A stretch of DNA of 64,000 nucleotides from positions 930,001 to 994,000 of the forward strand of contig NZ_JAHUTM010000001.1 in the NCBI RefSeq assembly GCF_019209905.1, written 5' to 3'. The position numbers were made by a program, and so were the translations under genes. Shown in pieces: positions 59,055 through 64,000 of the stretch. Numbering within the stretch: the first letter of the stretch is position 1; each line of letters starts with the position of its first letter. Source of the stretch: Corynebacterium sp. TAE3-ERU12 (lineage in GTDB: Bacteria; Actinomycetota; Actinomycetes; Mycobacteriales; Mycobacteriaceae). The notes beneath the pieces were generated by a model that saw only the letters and a program-made list of their open reading frames with translations, was not told the DNA's origin and made no database searches.

Positions 59055-59759
59055 TTATGCCTCGGGAAGACGAACCCGAATTAAGTTGGCGACATCCCGG
59101 TTAACTGGCACAACTGCCGGTTGGCCGGGATTGTTGCCTTCTGCGCCACCTGCTGGCTGCAACAGGAGCACCCCTGAAGCAAGCCCTTGGTCGAGCATCG
59201 TGAACTGCATCCCGGGGGTTACTCCGACATCTGCGAGGTGGCGCAACAGGGCCGAATCAGCATCGCGCACCCGGGAGATTTCCACAGTGCTACCGGGGGT
59301 GACCGCAGCGAGGCTCTCGTCTAGTGAGGTCGCAATTGTGCCGTCGGGGCCGGGGATGGGGTCACCGTGCGGGTCGCGCTGCGGTGAGCCGAGGAACTTA
59401 TCTAGCCGTTCCAATAAACGATCCGAGATGGCATGTTCGAGCCGGTCGGCGTCTTCGTGAACCTCATCCCAGGTGTAGTCGAGGGTTTGGGCCAAGAAGG
59501 TCTCCACAAGGCGATGGCGGCGCACCATCTGTAACGCAATCGCCTGCCCCCGCGGGGTCAGGGTCACCGCACCATAGGGGTCATGATCAACGAGGCCCTG
59601 GGTGCGCAGGCGCCGAATCTGATCGGAGACCGAAGAAGGCCGAAGCTGGAGCCGCTCAGCCAATTTAGATAACGGCACTGGCATGTTTGACCACTCCGAC
59701 AGCGTCCACAGCGCCTTGAGGTAGTTCTGTGCGCTGTCGCTCAGGTCGTGCATCTCCAT
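59055..59759 (-). CDS. DtxR/MntR-family metal-dependent regulator
   Basis: A 234-residue repressor of the DtxR family: winged helix with SKLAERLQLRPSSVSDQIRRLRTQGLV (~31-57), metal-binding dimerisation domain with VRRHRLVETFLAQTLDYTWDEVHEDADRLEH (~79-109) and a C-terminal SH3-like FeoA domain with ALLRHLADVGVTPG. DtxR/IdeR and MntR share this build. Proximity to the manganese-dependent nrdIF genes favours a manganese sensor, but iron is possible. ATG 59759 has TAAAGT on the minus strand exactly 7 nt upstream, a leaderless start. Confidence 0.85.
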   Translation of the reverse strand: MEMHDLSDSAQNYLKALWTLSEWSNMPVPLSKLAERLQLRPSSVSDQIRRLRTQGLVDHDPYGAVTLTPRGQAIALQMVRRHRLVETFLAQTLDYTWDEVHEDADRLEHAISDRLLERLDKFLGSPQRDPHGDPIPGPDGTIATSLDESLAAVTPGSTVEISRVRDADSALLRHLADVGVTPGMQFTMLDQGLASGVLLLQPAGGAEGNNPGQPAVVPVNRDVANLIRVRLPEA

Positions 59760-59776
59760 GGCCGCTACTTTAACGC

Positions 59777-61018
59777 CTATGGGCGCGGTGATGGTTGCGC
59801 TTTCCGACGTACTGATCGTGTGCGGCGCTTATCGGCACGCGGTGAAACCAGTACTGATACCGCCGGAAAAGCCGCACTGAGCAGGAATAGTGCGGGGAAA
59901 CCAGCGCTGGTGACGACGAGGCCAGCCAGCGCGGGAGTAGATGCGTAAACAATATTTTGAAAGGTGTTCTGCGTCCCCAGACCCCTGCCTGACCACAACG
60001 GCCCGCAGTACTCCGCGACCGCGGTAAAGGCCAGCCCATTATGGGAAACTGCCGCAATACTTAATGCCATCATCACCGCAGTGGCGGCAGTGTTCAGTGC
60101 CAGGTAATCCAGTGCGGCCACGCATAGACACAGCACGGCGGTGCCGGTGGCGACCCACCGGTATGGCCGAATGCGCGAGCGCACCCGGTCGGAGAGAAAA
60201 CCTAAAGCTGCCCGGGAGACCGCACCACCGAGTTGGGCGCACATCACAATCAGGCCCGCTTGTGCTGGCGGATACCCGCGCTCGATGAGCCACACCAAAA
60301 ACATTGCCCCCATCATCGACTGCGGCCAGGACAAAAGAGCCGATGCGAGATGGATGCGCACCAGATAGGGCAGCCGACCATCGCCGCGATAGGGGTTCTG
60401 TGCAGCCGCATTATGATCTGGGCTGCCGGTACTGGGGCGCGGTGGGTCAATAATGCCGACCAGGCAGGTCACCGCGAGTGCTGCGCACAGTCCCGCTGCT
60501 GATGCTAAAGCGACCTGGATGCCGAAGTTGGCCGCCAGTACCGGCAGGACCGCAGCTGATAGGGCAGCGCCTAGTGGTTGGGCGGTTTGCCGAATACCCA
60601 TCGCAGCGCCTCGTTGATGAGGCGGGTACCAGCCTGACACCACCCGGCCGGAGGCGGAATTGACTGAGGCTGCGGCACAGCCAGCAATAAATAAGGACAC
60701 TGCCAGTGCAGCCGCGCCGTGCTGGGCCGCGATTGCGGCAACCGCTGTGGTCAGGGCGGTCAGTCCCAGCCCGAGGGAGATAGCGGCGCGTTCGCCGAAG
60801 CGGTCAACAAACCACCCCCAGGCGATGAGCGTGGCCACAATGCCAGCAGCGGGCATGGAAGCGATGAACCCGGCGGTGGCGAGGGAATAGCCCGATTTCA
60901 CAAGTGCCGGGATAAGAAAAGGCACGCCCATATGCACGGTGGTTGAGCCCACCGCCGCCAACGTGGACAGGCTAAGTGCGACGTGGCGGTACCAGGGGGC
61001 GTCGGCGGCGCGGTTCAC
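59777..61018 (-). CDS. MFS transporter
   Basis: A 413-residue 12-TM transporter. Loop 2-3 motif GWFVDRFGERAAISLGLGL, a half-repeat motif FLSDRVRSRIRPYRW in loop 8-9, and VSGWYPPHQRGAAMGIRQTAQPLGAAL in helix 4-5 fit the major facilitator family. The substrate is unknown. GTG 61018 overlaps the stop of the IclR gene by 4 nt, so the two are coupled. Its link with ltbR suggests a possible amino-acid or precursor transporter. Confidence 0.85.
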   Translation of the reverse strand: MNRAADAPWYRHVALSLSTLAAVGSTTVHMGVPFLIPALVKSGYSLATAGFIASMPAAGIVATLIAWGWFVDRFGERAAISLGLGLTALTTAVAAIAAQHGAAALAVSLFIAGCAAASVNSASGRVVSGWYPPHQRGAAMGIRQTAQPLGAALSAAVLPVLAANFGIQVALASAAGLCAALAVTCLVGIIDPPRPSTGSPDHNAAAQNPYRGDGRLPYLVRIHLASALLSWPQSMMGAMFLVWLIERGYPPAQAGLIVMCAQLGGAVSRAALGFLSDRVRSRIRPYRWVATGTAVLCLCVAALDYLALNTAATAVMMALSIAAVSHNGLAFTAVAEYCGPLWSGRGLGTQNTFQNIVYASTPALAGLVVTSAGFPALFLLSAAFPAVSVLVSPRADKRRTRSVRRKAQPSPRP

Positions 61019-61758
61019 AGACGAGTGCCCATGGCGTGGGCGGACTTGAGGATCTCTTCACCCCACATGCCATAGGGGGAGGGGCTGAGTCGCTCTACGG
61101 GACCAGAAATTGACAGCACAGCTTCCATCTCGCCAACCGAATTACGAACCGGCGCGGAAACAGAAGCCAGGGCCGGGTCGCGTTCGCCGATGGACTCAGC
61201 CCAGCCATCGCGGCGAGTCTGTGCCAGGTCGGCTTCGGTGTATTCAGACTCAGCGAGGAATCGCTCGGCGAGCCCGTGCGGGCCGAAGGCGAGGAATACG
61301 CGACCGGCAGAACCGGCGGTGAGCGGCATTCGGGACCCCACCGGAACGGTATTGCGCAGTCCCGTCGGCGGTTCCAGGGAGGCGATACAGGTTCGGGTAT
61401 CGCCCGTGAGACGATATATCTGGACCGATTCGCCGGTCAGTTCCATCAGGCGTGGCAGGACGTGGGCGGCGGCGTCGGCAAGCAGATCGGATGTCACTGG
61501 TGTCAGTGCGGCTAGGCCTGGCCCTGTTGTCCAGCGGCCGTCTGGGGTGCGCGCCACGAGGCGGTGTACCTCTAAGGCGGTGGCGAGGCGGTGCGCGGTT
61601 GCCCGGGGCAGATCGGTGCGTTCGCACAGTTCAGTGAGGGTGCACGCACCGTCGGCGACGGTGGTGAGGATGAGCACCGAACGGTCGAGTACCTTAATGC
61701 CGCTGGCATGGGTACCGGCGCTGAGATCGCCGTTTTCCCGTGTGCTAGTCTGTCCCAT
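61015..61758 (-). CDS. ltbR: IclR-family regulator of leucine/tryptophan biosynthesis (LtbR)
   Basis: A 247-residue IclR protein: N-terminal winged helix (ASGIKVLDRSVLILTTVADG, LTELCERTDLPRATAHRLA), then the ligand-binding domain with SRMPLTAGSAGRVFLAF and AVLSISGPVERLS. In C. glutamicum LtbR is divergent from leuCD and represses them and the trp operon. The divergence, spacing and operator here match. ATG 61758; TAATAT (minus strand, 61770-61765) 6 nt upstream gives a nearly leaderless start. Unlike C. glutamicum as I remember it, a MFS gene is coupled downstream. Confidence 0.92.
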   Translation of the reverse strand: MGQTSTRENGDLSAGTHASGIKVLDRSVLILTTVADGACTLTELCERTDLPRATAHRLATALEVHRLVARTPDGRWTTGPGLAALTPVTSDLLADAAAHVLPRLMELTGESVQIYRLTGDTRTCIASLEPPTGLRNTVPVGSRMPLTAGSAGRVFLAFGPHGLAERFLAESEYTEADLAQTRRDGWAESIGERDPALASVSAPVRNSVGEMEAVLSISGPVERLSPSPYGMWGEEILKSAHAMGTRL

Positions 61759-61790
61759 ACAATGATATTAACATCCCATTGAATGGGATG
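61758..61790. promoter_or_regulatory. LtbR-type operator and divergent ltbR/leuCD promoters
   Basis: CATCCCATT-G-AATGGGATG (61772-61790) is a perfect palindrome with 9-bp arms, and a second, weaker related copy (TCCCATACAATGAT, 61754-61767) lies beside it. TACAAT (61758-61763) is the likely leuC -10, putting its start near 61770, so a repressor bound here would block both promoters. No other gene is seen in the 96 bp. Confidence 0.75.
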
Positions 61791-61854
61791 GCACCCTCCC
61801 CTTGGGCGGCAGCTCCCGCCCGAGCAAGCCCCTGCAACAACCCATGAGGTGACC

Positions 61855-63402
61855 ATGAGCACCCCCGACGCTCAGAAACCGCTGACTCTCGCAGAGAAGG
61901 TCTGGCGCGACCATATCGTCACTAAAGGCGATAATGGCGACCCAGACCTGATCTACATCGACCTGCACCTGTGCCACGAGGTGACCTCCCCACAGGCATT
62001 CGATGGCTTGCGTCTTGCCAACCGACAAGTGCGTCGCACCGATCTCACCATCGCTACCGAAGACCACAACGTGCCCACCACCAACCTGCTGGCAGGCATT
62101 ACTGACCCGGTCTCGCGCACCCAGGTGGAAACACTGCGCAAAAACTGCGAAGAGTTCGGCGTACGACTGCACCCCATGGGCGACCTCGAGCAGGGCATCG
62201 TCCACGTCGTTGGCCCCCAGCTTGGTCTCACCCAGCCCGGAACCACCGTGGTTTGTGGCGACTCACACACCGCCACCCACGGCGCCTTCGGGGCGATGGC
62301 CTTCGGCATCGGCACCTCCGAAGTCGAACACGTGCTAGCCACCCAGACGCTGCGGCTGAAGCCATTCAAAACCATGGCCGTCAACGTCTCCGGCGAACTG
62401 CAGCCCGGGGTGACCTCCAAAGACCTCATCCTCGCAATCATCGCCAAAATCGGTACCGGCGGCGGCCAGGGGCACGTCATTGAGTACCGCGGCGAAGCCA
62501 TCGAGAAGCTATCGATGGAAGCGCGGATGACAATCTGCAATATGTCCATCGAGGCCGGTGCCCGTGCCGGAATGATCGCGCCGGATGAGACCACCTTCGA
62601 ATTCCTCAAAGGCCGCCCCCACGCACCCCAGGGGCAGCAGTGGGATGAAGCCGTGGAGTACTGGCGCTCCCTGGTCACCGATAACGATGCCGAATTCGAC
62701 ACCGTCGTCGAGATCGACGGCTCCGCTCTGTCGCCGTTTATCACCTGGGGCACAAACCCCGGCCAGGGCGTGCCACTGAACTCCGATATCCCGGACCCCG
62801 AGCTGTTCCCCGATGAATCCGAGCGCATCGCCGGTCGCCGCGCGCTGGAATATATGGACCTCGTCCCAGGCACGCCCATCCGCGATATCCCGGTCGACGT
62901 CGTATTCGTCGGCTCGTGCACCAACGGCCGTATTGAAGATATGCGTGCTGCTGCTGAGGTCATGCGTGGCCGCAAGGTCGCCGAAAACGTCCAGATGCTG
63001 GTGGTGCCCGGTTCAGCGCGGGTGCGTGAACAAGCCGAAGCCGAAGGCCTGGACAAGATCTTCCTCGCCGCCGGTGCCGAATGGCGCCAGCCGGGTTGTT
63101 CCATGTGCCTGGGCATGAACCCCGACCAGCTCACCCCCGGCCAACGCTGCGCATCGACCTCCAACCGTAACTTCGAGGGACGCCAAGGCAAGGGCGGCCG
63201 CACCCACCTGCTGTCCCCAGCCGTGGCCGCCGCCACCGCCGTGACCGGTAAATTCCGCGCTCCGGCGGACCTGGAACCGGTGTCGGAAGAACAGCTAGCC
63301 CGCTTCGATGAGAAGGCCGCAGCTGTAGTTATCGAACCCGGTTCGGAAACTGGGGCCGGTGGCCCGATTAGCCTGCCGATGCCGACCGCGGAATCGGCCT
63401 AA
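61855..63402 (+). CDS. leuC: 3-isopropylmalate dehydratase, large subunit
   Basis: A 515-residue aconitase-family Fe-S enzyme isomerising 2- to 3-isopropylmalate. Seen: [45 protein letters not shown] and [13 protein letters not shown] with the three cluster cysteines. It is longer than the C. glutamicum protein (about 481) by a ~35-residue Glu/Gly/Pro-rich tail after the conserved end. ATG 61855 is used (MSTPDAQ); the frame is open to the operator but that part is leader. leuD follows after 30 nt. Confidence 0.97.
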   Translation: MSTPDAQKPLTLAEKVWRDHIVTKGDNGDPDLIYIDLHLCHEVTSPQAFDGLRLANRQVRRTDLTIATEDHNVPTTNLLAGITDPVSRTQVETLRKNCEEFGVRLHPMGDLEQGIVHVVGPQLGLTQPGTTVVCGDSHTATHGAFGAMAFGIGTSEVEHVLATQTLRLKPFKTMAVNVSGELQPGVTSKDLILAIIAKIGTGGGQGHVIEYRGEAIEKLSMEARMTICNMSIEAGARAGMIAPDETTFEFLKGRPHAPQGQQWDEAVEYWRSLVTDNDAEFDTVVEIDGSALSPFITWGTNPGQGVPLNSDIPDPELFPDESERIAGRRALEYMDLVPGTPIRDIPVDVVFVGSCTNGRIEDMRAAAEVMRGRKVAENVQMLVVPGSARVREQAEAEGLDKIFLAAGAEWRQPGCSMCLGMNPDQLTPGQRCASTSNRNFEGRQGKGGRTHLLSPAVAAATAVTGKFRAPADLEPVSEEQLARFDEKAAAVVIEPGSETGAGGPISLPMPTAESA

Positions 63403-63432
63403 ACGCCGCGGGATATCAAGGAGAACACCCCC

Positions 63433-64000
63433 ATGATGGAGAAATTCACCACCCACACCGGTATTGGCGTGCCGTTGAAGCGGTCCAATGTCGATACAGA
63501 CCAGATCATCCCGGCGGTCTACCTCAAGCGTGTCACCCGCACTGGCTTTGCCGACGGACTGTTCAACAACTGGCGTACCAACGAAGAAGATTTCGTCCTC
63601 AACCAGGACGAGTACGCCGCTGGTTCAGTGCTGGTCGCCGGGCCCGATTTTGGTACTGGTTCCTCGCGTGAGCACGCAGTATGGGCACTGATGGACTACG
63701 GCTTCCGCGTCGTGCTGTCGTCTCGTTTCGCTGATATTTTCCGCGGCAATTCCGCTAAGGCGGGCCTGTTGGCCGGCCAGATGGAGCAGGGCGATATTGA
63801 ACTGCTGTGGAAGCTGCTCGACGAGGAACCCGGCCGCAGCGTCACCGTTGACCTTGAAAAACGCAATGTTTCCTGCGGGGACGTCGTACTGCCCTTCCAG
63901 GTTGATGACTATATTCGCTGGCGCCTGCTCGAAGGCCTTGACGATATCTCGCTGACCCTGCGCAATGAGGATGCGATTAGCCAATACGAGAGCAATCGTC
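63433..64000 (+). CDS. leuD: 3-isopropylmalate dehydratase, small subunit (3' end outside window)
   Basis: The first 189 residues of LeuD, whose usual length is about 197, so only a few are missing. Seen: [20 protein letters not shown] (residues ~9-28) and the swivelling-domain motif [17 protein letters not shown], with [20 protein letters not shown] 63433 is followed by a second ATG at 63436. Operon with leuC (30-nt gap). Confidence 0.95.
   Translation, partial: MMEKFTTHTGIGVPLKRSNVDTDQIIPAVYLKRVTRTGFADGLFNNWRTNEEDFVLNQDEYAAGSVLVAGPDFGTGSSREHAVWALMDYGFRVVLSSRFADIFRGNSAKAGLLAGQMEQGDIELLWKLLDEEPGRSVTVDLEKRNVSCGDVVLPFQVDDYIRWRLLEGLDDISLTLRNEDAISQYESNR

Overview
The window is a high-GC (about 60-65 percent by eye) actinobacterial chromosome segment, almost certainly from a Corynebacterium. 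From memory, the gene order follows the C. glutamicum segment from mnmA/ligA through gatCA, pfkA, gatB, ilvD, the mechanosensitive channel MscCG, ilvBNC, serA, leuB, the fumarylacetoacetate-hydrolase-family gene and gltX to ltbR/leuCD. Part of it (lppZ-like, doxX, cfp6-like, ilvBNC) also resembles mycobacteria. Many genes start directly behind a TANNNT box, about 7 nt upstream of the start codon, as expected for leaderless actinobacterial transcripts. I used this to fix several starts. I see no phage, insertion sequence or CRISPR array.

Layout. 1-9.7 kb: end of mnmA, a MetE-like protein, an MMPL transporter, a DEDDh exonuclease divergent from ligA, glgP and an ACT-domain protein. 9.9-22 kb: gatC-gatA, a DHA2 exporter, two small membrane-anchored proteins around pfkA and a YkvI-like transporter, gatB, a LppZ-like lipoprotein, DoxX and a secreted serine hydrolase. 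22-34 kb: branched-chain amino acid and serine synthesis (ilvD, mscCG, ilvBNC, serA) plus a large lipoprotein. 34-53 kb: an accessory, iron-flavoured region around the core genes leuB and the FAH-family gene. 53-64 kb: gltX, tRNA-Gln, two tRNA-Glu copies, a thioredoxin-reductase-like protein, nrdIF, two FMN-binding-fold genes, a DtxR/MntR-family regulator, an MFS transporter, and ltbR divergent from leuCD.

The accessory region is the most interesting part. A MmgE/PrpD-family gene and a ComA (phosphosulfolactate synthase)-family gene form a two-gene operon behind a TTGACA promoter whose start site lies under a 14/19 match to the DtxR iron-repressor box. Further along lie a DrrABC-like ABC exporter, a siderophore-interacting protein fused to a degenerate O-methyltransferase, a succinyl-CoA:acetate CoA-transferase, an orthologue of the mycobactin lysine N-hydroxylase MbtG, an EntA-like dehydrogenase with its own DtxR-like box, an extra SufC/SufB-type Fe-S assembly pair, and an isochorismate synthase that also has a DtxR-like box upstream. 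I read this as a dispersed iron-starvation locus: siderophore building blocks, export, reductive iron release, Fe-S assembly and possibly iron-sparing metabolism. No NRPS, NIS synthetase or isochorismatase is present, so any siderophore would have to be finished elsewhere.
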